Below are positions 22,421 through 33,415 of a stretch of DNA of 64,000 nt, in pieces. The stretch is from Telmatactis stephensoni (Eukaryota; Cnidaria; Anthozoa; Actiniaria; Isophelliidae). The stretch spans positions 620,001 through 684,000 of the forward strand of contig JALIZF010001864.1 of assembly GCA_029948255.1 (NCBI GenBank), in the 5' to 3' direction. Every line of letters begins with the position of its first letter. Position 1 is the first letter of the stretch. The position numbers and the translations under genes were made by a program. The notes beneath the pieces were generated by a model that searched no databases, was not told where the DNA came from, and was given only the letters and a program-made list of their open reading frames with translations.

Positions 22421-23556
22421 CTCAACTAAATAAACCAACCAGGCGGCGGTTAAGATAGCTCTTTGCGGTTAACATGCTTCTTCTCCATTGAAGTGCAGCT
22501 TATAATTATAAATTATAAAATATAATTATAATTATAATCTTTATTATAAAACCCACCCATATTTCTTCTGAACGAACCTAGATATGATTTTCAATCACCT
22601 TCCCCAGCTCGTTTCTCGTTTTTCTCCCTTTCTCTACAGGGTAACCATGAAGAAATAAGACTGAATATTCGGCCGGGCTACGCGATTACTGAATCCAATA
22701 AATCGTGCAATGCACAAGTCATTCGTATCGGAACTACTGTAAAGAGAAACAATAGGAAATGGATGGAAATATAAAGAGAACCAGTAACGTTGGCAAATTA
22801 AGGCATTTTATTTCTGTCACGTGAAATAAAAAACTTGACCGAGGCCGATGTCAAGCTAGCAATAATGACAGCGTCATAACGACTGGAAAATCAATTTCTT
22901 GGTGATTGTTGGCGACATTGTTTGGAGACACGGTATCTCCAACAAATTAACTATCTCCAACTTGTAGTGTCATTTGCAGTGTATAAATATCGAACCGTCT
23001 TCTTTTACGGCGCGCAAGAATTAATGAACATTTTCGGTATGTACAGTGCATCCCTATTTATAGGGGTTTGTTGAAAACCTAAAGTAAATAACAGGTTGTC
23101 AAACTTAAAACCGATATTGACTAAATTTGCGTTGCCTCTTAATGAAAATGAGAAAAAAGTTGGAATATCCGGAATCGGGACTTAAGGATTCAAAAAATCA
23201 GTGGTTGGACGATTAAAGTACAACTTGTAAGAAAGCGTTTGGTCATTTAAAGGTCAACTGTAGCATTGGTTTTAAAAATCTTTTAGGGCACAGTTTAAGT
23301 GTCCGAAATATTAATAAACTTCAAGAGGGTAAAGAGTCATATACGTCCCGAACGGGTACAAGCCAAGACAAAAGGTTGCATAAGATCAAGGTCAAATTTA
23401 GCTCGTCGTTACAACGCGTGAAAAGCAGATGGCTTGCCTTTGAGACCAACGCGGACTTGTAACTCGTATTAGACATGCTAAAATAGGTATCAGTTAAAAA
23501 AATGGTCACGAGCGAACTGATGAAAAATTTGAAGTGTAGTCAAGGAAAATCTACTG

Positions 23557-23890
23557 GGAGACACCTTAAGTCAGTGTCACTGATACTTGATGCAAAAAAA
23601 AAAAAACTGTAACGACCCCATGGTCAGCCATCAGTGGACCAAAGCAATCTGGCACTTTAAAGAAAGATCTCCCCCCGTCAATGCTACACATCATCAAAAA
23701 GAATGAGATTAGAAAAACAGAATACGGAAAAATAGGTGTCATGCACTTTCCAAGGCAAACATAACTCTGAATTATAGAAAGATCATTGAAATCATTGGTT
23801 AGCCATAAAGTAAAAAGCGTTAATACTTACAGTGTTAAGGTAAGATGTTTGATAAGACTAATATATATTGTATCGCGGGAAATAAAAAGC
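23557..23890 (-). pseudogene. Decayed copy of the block at 25937-26345
   Basis: GAGACACCTTAAGTCAGTGT through AACTGTAACGACCCCATGGT, TGGCACTTTAAAGAAAGATC and GGTTAGCCATAAAGTAAAAA are shared in order with the downstream block. About 45 bp of the coding-like part is missing and replaced by an A run, and no frame survives. A direct duplication about 2.4 kb apart. Confidence 0.55.
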
Positions 23891-24640
23891 GTTGACAGCA
23901 TTTTTTTGGAGGTACGCACGTATGCAAAGTTATTGAAATTTCATCTCGATTTACTAGGTCATCAATGGTTCGGAAGGGTTTTTTCCTTCTAAAGTAGGTG
24001 TGTTTGTACTTATATAGTAGATAGTCCACTGCAAATTTAGTAAAAAAAGTTATTGTCAGATCATTCCCATTCGCGTCGATCGACAACGATTTCTATAATG
24101 GTTGCCCCCCAAGCGAAGACAAACTCCCAATTCTTGGGTTGCATTGCATGTGACGTCACGGCAGCCATCTTGGATGAACTTCAATGGCTACCGGTTCTTT
24201 GTCTTTTGATTCCCAAAGGAATGGATGAAACCCAGCAATTAATAAAGAATAACGCTGGTAAAGCCATAAATAGACTGGAAAGTGGAATAGGAGATACAGG
24301 CTGCTCTCTGATAATATGACCCAAAAAAACTGAACAAAAATTATCTTTTGAAGTAACGATGGCTAAAATTGACATCCGGGACTTGTAAACTTGTAACGTT
24401 AGGTAACACTGATGAAGACAACAGGACGCCCATAAAAATGAGAGTATCGGAAATATTTATAATTCTATCTCAAAATTGCTTCTTATGATATAGTGAACAC
24501 TCCATATCAGGACTAGAGGGAGAGAATTAAATAATAGATTAAAATCCTTTATTGAAAATATAAAATCCTGTTCAAAATACGAGTTTTTTTCAAACCCTAA
24601 AGCAAATACTATAAAGCTTGATCTATAATCTTTATTTTAA

Positions 24641-24991
24641 AGGGGTACTTGGATGAAAATCCATAAAAATTTAAAATGACTTGAAACTTGGTTCAATGTA
24701 TCTATATGTGACCAATAGTCACCAAGCAATATATTTTCATCAAATTCCAAAGGTACAGATAAAAAGAGTTATCACGTATTTTAGCATCTACTGATTGTGT
24801 ATCTATGACGTCATAAGTACAACCCTATTGTTCTTTTCGATCTTAAACCAAAATTTCTTGGTGATAATATAGTTAAAATGCAGAATTTTTGGGATAGTAG
24901 GTTTTATATATATCTATATTGCTTGTTAAATGACGTCAACTTAGGAATTAACCACTTTCCAATTTTGACCTATTTTCGTCCAAGTACCCCT
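24641..24991. mobile_element. TTAA-flanked MITE (piggyBac/Kolobok type), 351 bp
   Basis: Inverted ends AGGGGTACTTGGATGAAAAT and the mirror ending CAAGTACCCCT, flanked by TTAA at 24637-24640 and 24992-24995. Non-coding; contains TGACGTCA. The surrounding repeat (24560-24640 plus 24996-25135) has an inverted paralogue at 36955-37160 lacking this insertion. Confidence 0.8.
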
Positions 24992-24995
24992 TTAA

Positions 24996-25135
24996 CTTTT
25001 TCAACAAAATGCAATGTTTGTTTGCCTACTACTACAGGAAGCCCAATTAATTTGAATCAAAAACGTCAAAACCAAGTATTTAAAATTATTATTATTTACT
25101 TACATGGGAGCCCCGCTATTATAGGTAGTACCTAA
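24996..25135 (-). repeat. Host repeat of the TTAA MITE
   Basis: Together with about 24560-24640 this forms an inverted copy of 36955-37160. Shared sequence includes CTATAATCTTTATTTT on the left, ACTTTTTCAA and AGGAAGCCCAATT on the right, and AGGTAGTACCTAATTT at the end. Confidence 0.6.
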
Positions 25136-25718
25136 TTTTTATATTAGAACCTATAATGAGGAGATTTGATGGTCAGTGATAAGCCTTAGGGCTTCCATTC
25201 AACCCCCCTCGATCCCTCCTAATGACTAAGTAGCAGTATACATGTTAGTTGTTTTCTTTTTCTATTCGTTATATTGTTTTGTATTCTCTTGTATGTGTTC
25301 GTATATGCACGTCCGACGTTAAATACTATTTTGATAGTACAGTATTATAATTTTTATTTTTACATTGAAATTTTTAAGCAAAATAAACCATTCAAGTCTT
25401 CCCTCCCCATCTCCCCTGCGCGTTTCGAAGAAGTGTAATTGTCAGAAATGAAGATATGAATGAGGATGCTGCCCTTAAAAAAGTTCTAGCCCTCTCCAGG
25501 CCCTCTTCATTTTTTCACCTGATCATTTTCGAGCAAAATTGAACTCCGTTTTTACTAAATCATTGATAGTTTCAGTCGGCAAGTCAAAGTGTGTGATAAT
25601 CTTCAATACTAACTTATGCTGACAATGAGTAAATTGTTTTTCTATATTTGCCACCAGGCATGGCAAGGGTGGAGTATAGTGACGCTGTTCTGGTTCGAGT
25701 ACCTGCACGGCTCCCTGA

Positions 25719-26105
25719 TCATATGTGCACGAGTTGAGTTTGTTTGATGCATAACAACTTTCTCTTTTCCAAGGGTGACACCGTTACCCTGAACAGATAA
25801 TTTTCAAGTGATTTTTCCCTTGCCACGAAGTCGGGTTTATTCTCCGGGCTCTCCGGTTTTCCATCCTTCACTAAACTGAACTTACGAGTTGAGTGTCGTA
25901 TGGTAGAATTCAGTATTTGAATGTAATGACAAACTGCGAGACACCTTAAGTCAGTGTCACTGATGCTTGATGCAAAAGAAGGAATCGATTGATCAACATC
26001 CCAATGCAACGACATGTCTCTCAAAACTGTAACGACCCCATGGTCATGGTCCAGTAGATCAAAATAATCTGGCACTTTAAAGAAAGATCTCCTAATGCTA
26101 CACAT
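25719..26105 (-). CDS. Unrecognised exon-like frame
   Basis: I do not recognise this protein. The 128-codon frame has a mixed, gene-like composition (for example KVPDYFDLLDHDHGVVTVLR and DTDLRCLAVCHYIQILNS). A consensus donor GTAAGT lies inside it after IRHSTR, so the true exon may end there. A second frame just downstream (25523-25708) also looks coding-like but is in another register. The same block is duplicated in decayed form at 23557-23890. It could be one exon of a larger gene, a gene relic or part of a repeat family. No domain, signal peptide or membrane segment is evident. Confidence 0.3.
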   Translation of the reverse strand: MCSIRRSFFKVPDYFDLLDHDHGVVTVLRDMSLHWDVDQSIPSFASSISDTDLRCLAVCHYIQILNSTIRHSTRKFSLVKDGKPESPENKPDFVAREKSLENYLFRVTVSPLEKRKLLCIKQTQLVHI

Positions 26106-26479
26106 TAAAAAGAATGAGATTAAAAGATTAAAAGATTAAAAAGAATGAGATTACAAGAAGAATGAGATTACAAGGAAAAGAGGTGTCATGCACTTTCCAA
26201 GGCAAATATAACTCTGAATTATAGAAAGATTCATTGAAATCATTGGTTAGCCATAAAGTAAAAAGCGTCAATACTTCAGTACAGTGTTAAGATAAAATGT
26301 TTGATAAGGACTAATATTGTATCGCAGAAAATGAAGAGTGTTATTGAAATGTTTGCCTCTGACAACTTCTGACATAAGCTATAATGCAAGGGACTCAGAT
26401 GACATTATTTACATCGCGACTTATCTCATGTAGAAATGGGTGCTTATTTTGAATTTCCAGTAATGAAGTTCCCTATAAT

Positions 26480-26792
26480 AGAACGATTTCACATAACTCG
26501 CTTTTAGATGCAAATGAGTAAAATAATATGCTAATGCAAAATAGCATGTTAATGATAGTAAACGCACGAAACCGCACGCTTCGATCACATAGATGAGCAT
26601 GATGAATCATATAAACGAACAACATAAACTCAAACTCATTTCAAAAGCGTCATAAATGTTAATTCAGTAACTATAAATTTCAGGGCCACCTTGTCAACTT
26701 GTTGCGTGCCATGCATGCGGTTTCGTGCGTTTTGTCATTAGCATATTATTTTACTCATTTCCATCTAAAAGTGAGTTATGTGAAATCGTTCT
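26480..26792. mobile_element. MITE with ~57-bp inverted repeats
   Basis: Ends AGAACGATTTCACATAACTC and its mirror, continuing through TTTTAGATG-AAATGAGTAA and AATATGCTAATG with two mismatches. A 3-bp AAT flank on each side is a possible target duplication. Non-coding. It sits about 70 bp left of the foldback-like element. Confidence 0.75.
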
Positions 26793-27354
26793 AATGAAGC
26801 TTGTAAGAAATCAGGGCTCATTACTCAAGCAGAATGGAGTTGTGTTTTAAAAAAGCTAAAGGATATCAGGCGCCAAACGTTTCAAAACTAATAAACCATG
26901 CAAGTACAAAAAAAGCCGCCTAAAGTAAAGAAAACAACCATGGATCAAAAGCAACTGTGCAAGTAGAACTGAAGGTACAAATAAAAATAACTTACAACGA
27001 GAAAAAATCATGTAAGTATAAAAACCGTACAAGTATAAAAAACAGTGCAAGTATAATTAAAGGCGCTCAAAGAGCTCATGTGGTTACTCCAATTTTTTAA
27101 TATTTAGTTGCAAATAGTTGTACTCTGGCTACGGGAGTAGCTACAATCCCCGCCAATGGCGAAGTAGCTCGTGGATTGACCGAAATGACCACAGGAAGCC
27201 CAAACAATATATTTTAGTAAAATAACGAGTTTTCAATTTCATTTGAAGACAAAAATCTAAATCAATAAATCAATAATTTTTTTAGCGAAAATAGAGTCAT
27301 TAGCTATAAAAGAAAAAAAAATGTGTGAAAAAAAAGTGAAAAAAAAAATCAATC

Positions 27355-27428
27355 ACCGTCGTGGCCGTGGCTCGAACCCTAGACCTTTCGCTTGGGAATC
27401 CATGGTTTATCCACTCGACCATGCAGAA
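27355..27428 (-). pseudogene. tRNA-like sequence, degenerate
   Basis: On the minus strand TGGTCGAGTGG is a good box A and GGTTCGAGCC a fair box B, followed by T runs that could stop Pol III. The acceptor and T stems do not pair convincingly, so this is read as a tRNA pseudogene or SINE head within the insertion that splits the left foldback arm. Confidence 0.4.
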
Positions 27429-28079
27429 GTTACACGTTTTCGGATAGTGAATTTTAGTATATTTATTGTCAGTGTGTTTACAATACAAATGCAAAAATGC
27501 TTCTTTCTAAAATGTCGCTATAAATATAAAAGAAATTGCTTCATAAAACACTAATCCAATAAACTAACTCAATATCCCTTTCTGTTGCTGTTTTCGGCTG
27601 GCGGACTCGATGGCGGCCTTCACGGCGCTCGGGACGGCGGCTTTCAGTCCTTTCAAAATGCCGAGTCTTCGTTTGTTTATCTTCTTTGACTCTTGTCAGT
27701 GATGATAGAGTACGAACACTAAAAGCTTGGTTGACTTTGATGTTGGAGTGAAAAAGATTTTTGTTGCTGGCTTCTCCTTTAATAACGTCTGTAATTTTTC
27801 GTGTGTATCAGTGGACATGTCTGAGAGTGCTTATTCAGTCACGCTATATATGTTCCATGTTCAGTTTGTATCAATTCTAGAGCATGTGTTCTCCGACACG
27901 TTTATCTGCCTTTTAGTAACGACAGTAAAATTCATTGATTTTCCTTCTAGCTAGCTATTTTGAAACATATGTTTTCTGTGTTATCCAGAAGATGGGCATC
28001 GGAAGATCGGACCGATCTCGGAAAAGAGTCGGGCGTTCGGGTGTTACAGACTTCCACCCTTACATCGCGCCATAGCATA

Positions 28080-28112
28080 GTGGTACTCCGTCCTTTAGAC
28101 GGGAGTAACCAC
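28080..28112. repeat. Short hairpin at the array border
   Basis: GTGGTACTCCGTC pairs imperfectly with GACGGGAGTAACCAC across a 5-nt loop. GGAGTAACCAC is also the mirror of GTGGTTACTCC at 27080-27090, so it may mark one end of the segment inserted into the left arm. Confidence 0.45.
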
Positions 28113-28660
28113 AAAAACCATGCAAGTATAGAAACCATGCAAGTATAAAAACCGTGCAAGTATAAAAAAACCGAGCAAGTATAGAAAACCATGCAAGTAT
28201 AAAAAAAAACATGCAAGTATAAAAAACCGTGCAAGCATAAAAATCCGTGCAAGTATAAAAAAACATGCAAGTATAAAAAACCATGTAAGTATAAAAACCA
28301 TGTCAGTATAAAAAAACCATGCAAGTATAAAAAACCATGCAAGTATAAAAAACCATGTCAATATAAAAAAACCATGCAAGTATAAAAAACGTGCAAGTAT
28401 AAAAAAAACAAGAAAGTATAAAAAACCGTGCAAGTATAAAAACCGTGCAAGTATAAAAAAACATGTAAGTATAAAAAACCATGCAAGTATAAAAACCGTG
28501 CAAGTATAAAAAAAACATGTAAGTATAAAAAACCGTGCAAGTATAAAAAACCGTGAAAGTATAGAAAACCATGTAGGTATAAAAAACCGTGCACGTATAA
28601 AAAAACATGCATGTATAAAAAACCGTGCAAGTATAAAAACCGTGCAAGTCTAAAAAATCT
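28113..28660 (-). repeat. Left array of the ~18-bp repeat
   Basis: About 30 head-to-tail copies of ACCATGCAAGTATAAAAA and variants (CCGTGCAAG, CATGTAAG), with A-run length varying between copies. Open frames across it encode only FYTCMV/LYLHGF periodicity and are not genes. Confidence 0.9.
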
Positions 28661-28749
28661 TCGCGGTATCAAATCATTAAATAATAAAATAAGATCAACA
28701 GATTTCTATTATTTTTATTTTTTCAGATTTTTATACTTACATGGTTTTT

Positions 28750-28776
28750 AACTCGTGGATTGCAAATCCACGAGTT
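28750..28776. repeat. Perfect 12-bp-arm palindrome in the foldback spacer
   Basis: AACTCGTGGATT, GCA, AATCCACGAGTT. The same CTCGTGGATT word recurs at about 27162, and as its mirror, with one mismatch, near 29547. Confidence 0.7.
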
Positions 28777-29576
28777 ATAGTGAGGGGTCGAAATATGCAT
28801 ATGTGTCACTCGCAAATTGTTTAAACTATGTTACTGCGCATGCTCGATGTGAATGAAGGCAGGCCGAAATTACGGGACTCCTGTGTTATTCAAATCACGA
28901 TGCATCAGGATTGTCTGGAGTGTTGAAATTCTACTCGTGACCCGTGGAGCCGTCAAGATGGTCAGATGATGGACACGACAACTTCTTTCATTAGTAAGAT
29001 TATGCCTAGAGTAGAGATTCCTTGACTTGCCTGACCTTGCCTCGTGATCACACTTCGGTATTAAACTGTATTAAGATTGGATGTGTCGGATGTTAGGGGA
29101 AAATGTTGATAGTTAATTTCTTATTCCTTGCCACATTTTGTATTGTACTACTCTGCTTGGAATAACTTTCATCGCATCTCCATTGAGCTGTTCGATATTC
29201 GGACGTGAAAACCTTTCTGGGTGGGACTTTGTACGTCGCTAGGAAACCAATTTTGCTCCTAAAAGCGTCTAGTTTTATCAGTTTTCTAGTTTATCATACG
29301 TCTTCAGAAATGAATTCAGACTTTCGCCGTCACGCTACAACACAGATCGCAACCAGTACAGTTTAATACGCTCCATATAAAAGTATGCGTGTTATTCATC
29401 GAGAACAAAATTTATGGCTTGAAACTCTACTAAAGTCTAAGGATTACACAAAAGACACTTCATGAAAGTAAAAAAAACCAACTAAATATAGAATAACATT
29501 CAGCTCTCAATGCTTCATGGGCTTCTGCTCTGCATATATAGCTCAGTCCACGAGTTATATCCGCCATTGGCGGTTT

Positions 29577-30372
29577 GATTTATACTTGCACGGTTTTTTA
29601 TACTTGCATGTTTTTTTATACTTGCATGGTTCTTTTATACTTGCACGGTTTTTATACTTGCACGTTTTTTTATACTTGCACGGTTTTTCATACTTACACG
29701 TTTTTTTATACTTGCATGGTTTTTATACTTGCACGGTTTTTATACTTACATGGTTTTTTATACTTGCATGGTTTTTTATACTTGCATGTTTTTTATACTT
29801 GCATGTTTTTTTATACTTGCATGGTTTTTTATACTTGCATGGTTTTTTATACTTGCATGGTTTTTATACTTACACGGTTTTTATACTTGCACGTTTTTTT
29901 ATACTTACACGGTTTTTTATACTTGCATGGTTTTCTATACTTGCACGGTTTTCATACTTGCATGCTATTTTTATACTTGCACGGTTTTTTATACTTGCAT
30001 GGTTTTCTATACTTGCATGGTTTTCTATACTTGCATGGTTTTTTATACTTGCATGGTTTTTTATACTTGCACGGTATTTTATACTTGCACGTTTTTTTAT
30101 ACTTGCATGGTTTTTTATACTTGCATGTTTTTTTATACTTGCACGCTATTTTATACTTGCACGGTATTTTATACTTGCACGTTTTTTTATACTTGCATGG
30201 TTTTCTATACTTGCATGGTTTTTTATACTTGCATGGTTTTTTATACTTGCACGGTATTTTATACTTGCACGGTTTTTTATACTTGCATGGTTTTCTATAC
30301 TTGCATAGTTTTCTATACTTGCACGGTTTCTATCTTGCATGGTTTTTCGTATACTTGCACGGTTTTCTCTCA
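29577..30372 (+). repeat. Right array of the ~18-bp repeat
   Basis: About 44 copies of TTATACTTGCATGGTTTT and variants (GCACGG, GCATG, TACACG), inverted relative to the left array. Homogenised C/T and T-length variants recur in blocks, as expected for array turnover. The 250-267 codon frames here are artefacts of a stop-free repeat. Confidence 0.9.
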
Positions 30373-30540
30373 TTGTAAGATATTTTTATTTGTACCTTCA
30401 GTTGTACTTGCACAGTTGTTTTTGAACCATGGTTGTTTTCTTTACTTTAGGCGGCTTTTTTGTACTTGCATGGTTTATTAGTTTTGAAACGTTTGGCGCC
30501 TGATAAATGGAGGAAGTTTTAACATAGCCTATAGCTTAAG

Positions 30541-30775
30541 GAGCAAGAATGGCACAGTTGGTTAGTGCGCGGCCTTCAGTGCGTGAGGTCCCGAGTTCGA
30601 TCCCCAGTGACTTCACATCCTTGTTTCGACTTCTTTCCTTTCCGTGTAGCTTTAATTAGCTTTAAATACCCTTAAAACGCAGCACTGATGGATAGAGGGG
30701 GTAGAGGGCGCACCTTCGAACGTTTGATACATGAGCCTTTGGCTCGGGAGACTGGGCAACCACTCCCCGCGATTT
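30541..30775 (+). mobile_element. tRNA-derived SINE
   Basis: TGGCACAGTTGGTTAGTGCG (box A) and GAGTTCGATCCCC (box B) are correctly spaced. A family-specific tail contains CATGAGCCTTTGGCTCGGGA and ACTGGGCAACCACTCCC. The tail matches the fragment at 3965-4030. It lies 40 bp outside the foldback-like element. Confidence 0.7.
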
Positions 30776-31362
30776 CGAAGTAAAACAGCCTTTGCCTTTT
30801 GCCTTTTATAGCCTCCTAGTGATAAAATAGTGACAGATAGTGACGATAAGTTTTTCTACTGAAATGCATGCATTGGATTCTCTGTCAGTGACGTCACGTC
30901 AAGTAGTGGTGCTTGAAAGTTATTTGTCATTACATATTCTTTCTGATCTACATGTATCTACTACAGAAAGACATTAATAAAAAAATCAACTTCATTCTTG
31001 CCCAAATCTGAAGGAACATGCAAACAACGGAATTTGTTTCAGTAAAAATCTTAAGAGTTTAGTATTTATCTTTCATGAAATTGTTAGAGGACCTTCCTAA
31101 GGATCGCGATGCTGATCTGCCAACTCGTTTTGCACTTTGTACAGTAACTAATTACAATTAGTTCGTACTCAAGCTGAGGTAGTGCCAGACCAACAAGAAA
31201 TACTTTCCTTAGCTAGTCGTCACTGCAGTTGTCAGAAAGAGTTCGTTGCTCGTCCACTTTCTTTACTTGGGTCTGTACTTTCAATTGAACCTGAGTTGCA
31301 CCTCAAACGTTACTCGCTAGTTTGTACGAAGACTAGGTAGGCGATTGTGCAACGGTTGGAAA

Positions 31363-31539
31363 TAGAGTGATCGCACTTAATCCGTGAAATTGTACTAGCT
31401 AAATAATGCAAAATAGCATTATTACACAATTGAAAAACAAAGGATTTTATACACCCTTAATTCTAGAGTGATCGCACTTAATCCGTGAAAAAGTACAAAA
31501 TCTACTTTGTACTAAAAAGTATAAAATCCTTTGTTTTCC
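31363..31539. repeat. Paired direct and inverted repeats
   Basis: A 27-bp direct repeat beginning TAGAGTGATCGCACTTAATC occurs at 31363-31389 and 31464-31490. GAAAAACAAAGGATTTTATA (31432) and its mirror (ending 31539) form an inverted pair around the second copy. Small composite repeat, non-coding. Confidence 0.65.
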
Positions 31540-31788
31540 ATTATTTAATAATACTATTTATGTTGCACACTTTTAGTGTTTGTACTCTATCAACAAGCCT
31601 TATATAGCTAAGCTAAAGCTAATTTCCTGTTTACATCACATTTCTAGTCAAAGTGAAACCGTACGTTTGTCTGATGTTTGGGGCATAGTGAAAGAGGGCG
31701 TGTCAAAGATTACAACGCTATTTATAATGCATAACTACCAAAGTAATTCTTGATCAACAGCACGTTAAGGTTGGTAAATGTACAATTA

Positions 31789-31929
31789 GGGCCCGTTCAC
31801 ATGAAGACGAGTTGTCCCTGGTAGCAGGGATAACTCTTTTGTTTTCTTTTCCCTGGGAGACACAAAACAAAAGTTATTCCTGCTACTAATCTGCTACTAG
31901 GGACAACTCGCATGCATGTCAAAGGGCCC
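31789..31929. mobile_element. PIF/Harbinger-type MITE, 141 bp
   Basis: Ends GGGCCCGTTCACATGAAGAC and the mirror ending AAAGGGCCC, with arms pairing through GAGTTGTCCCTGGTAGCAG and TTTTGTTTT. TTA flanks both sides (31786-31788, 31930-31932), the usual PIF/Harbinger target duplication. Confidence 0.75.
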
Positions 31930-31932
31930 TTA

Positions 31933-33170
31933 GAGCAAAAACAGTAATAAAAATATTTGTAATACTAAATTGTGTAATTCCATGCACGTTCTATTGCTTT
32001 TTATTGTTTAATTAGAACTATTTTGTACTATTTAGTAATAATATTTGTATTTCGATCACGGATAAATTGTTTGCACTCTACTGAAAATCTGTCACGTAGT
32101 GTAACAAGATTTTAAAAGTTCGATTTTCAAAACCAGTAAATTCGTTTGACGTGCTTGTCACTTGATAGTCACTTTAATGGTTGCGTGCGTGTTGTTGTTG
32201 GCATCTTTTTACAATAATGACCACTTAACGTCTCTATTGCATGTTAGACAGCTTATAAGATTATTTTTAAGACCTATCTGGTCAGAGCACTTTCTAATTT
32301 TCTGGAGTTCGGATCACAGTACGCGTTTGCAAGTCGTCGATCTGGGCGCTGTGTGACAGTAACACATAAACGTTTTTCAAAACACACAAAAAATTTTGGC
32401 AATCTAATTTTTTTTGTTTTACCATTTAATTTTACAGTTTCAAGATTGAGTAACGTTTTGCATATTATGAAATGAATATGAAATTGTAAACAATTCAAAT
32501 CATATCTGGCAAATCCTAAGGCAGCGTGAAACCTACTAACACAAGGTGAGTAAGTACTCTTTGGGAAATGAGGTAGTCATTAATGAGAAAAGCGTCTTGC
32601 AAGAGGCCCGTTAAACATTAAAAACATTAGAGAAAATTCCCACCCCTTTGGTCAAATTCTTTATTCGTGCCTTAGTAAAGAGTAACGAACTTAGAATTTG
32701 TAGCTTAAAGTATCTTTCATTATAATCGCTTTACAGCTTTACGTATTTCCTTTTCCATATCCCACTCGTTACGTCTGACTATGAGCCGCTGTTCTGACTT
32801 GTTAGACTGTACTTGCTGTGTGAAACCTGTCATTAATTCTCCCTCAGGTATTTGTAACGATGAATATCTCAGATAACGACAAAACACTAGACAAGTCTCA
32901 CTAGCTAGTGTACGTTATCTTCCTATATTAATCCATCATGTCGGATTCTAAAGGCTAGCTCTCTCGCACTAGATAAGACTCTGACTATGAATTTGCTGAG
33001 AGTAAATTCGTGTCTTCTATAATGCACCTTCCATTACATTGTTTTCTGTTACAGTAAGGTGAATCCATGAAATAATACGATATAATCTGCTTTCATTCAA
33101 GACATGAGGACGTTTGCATGGAGGGAAAAAAGAAAACAATTAGAAGAAAGGATAAACACAGAAAAAAGAC
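31933..33170. other. Non-coding interval
   Basis: AT-rich, no recognised exon or element ends. Confidence 0.35.
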
Positions 33171-33174
33171 AGAT

Positions 33175-33415
33175 GGAAGAAATGAATGATGATGAATGAA
33201 TCAATAGTGAATAAATGAATGAATGAATAAATAAATGAATGAAAAAATGAATTAATTAATTAATGAACGGATAAAAGAAAGAAAAAGAAACAATGAATGA
33301 ATGAATGAAAGAATGAATGATCGAATGAATGAATAGAAGGAAAAATGAATGTATGAATGAAAAATAAATGAATGAATAAACGAACGAATGAATTAGTGAA
33401 GGGAATAAGAAAGAA
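33175..33415 (+). repeat. GAAT/AATGA microsatellite region
   Basis: Imperfect (GAATGAAT)n with interruptions over about 240 bp. Confidence 0.85.

Larger units (their letters stand above)
21378..24636. other. Gene-poor interval
   Basis: No gene recognised. Contains a tRNA-like promoter remnant near 22350, an AT palindrome near 22500-22550 built of TAATTATAATTATAA units, the first copy of a duplicated block (23557-23890), and a TGACGTCA plus GCCATCTTGG motif pair at about 24150-24175 that resembles a decayed promoter. Confidence 0.4.
26866..30503. mobile_element. Foldback-like element with inverted tandem-repeat arms, 3.6 kb
   Basis: Terminal inverted repeats of about 140 bp at roughly 95 percent identity (left starts TCAGGCGCCAAACGTTTCAA, right ends GGCGCCTGA) are flanked by TA on both sides. 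Inside each arm is an array of an ~18-bp unit around TATACTTGCATGGTTTTT. The right array (29577-30372) is continuous with its terminus. The left array (28113-28660) is separated from its terminus (to about 27055) by about 1.05 kb of other sequence that looks like a later insertion. The arms face each other around a ~0.9-kb spacer. This architecture matches foldback (FB/TU) transposons; no transposase is visible. Confidence 0.7.

Noticed and set aside
27321..27554. Short frame containing RGSNPRPFAWE
   Set aside because: Antisense reading of a tRNA-like sequence, not a protein.
27947..28672. Frames of 104-131 codons on the minus strand
   Set aside because: Same artefact in the left array.
28113..30372. 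Possible CRISPR array
   Set aside because: Units are contiguous without unique spacers, and the genome is animal.
29517..30481. Three overlapping frames of 250-267 codons (LYLHGF / FYTCMV repeats)
   Set aside because: They are stop-free readings of the ~18-bp repeat array; several frames are open and none has non-repeat protein sequence.
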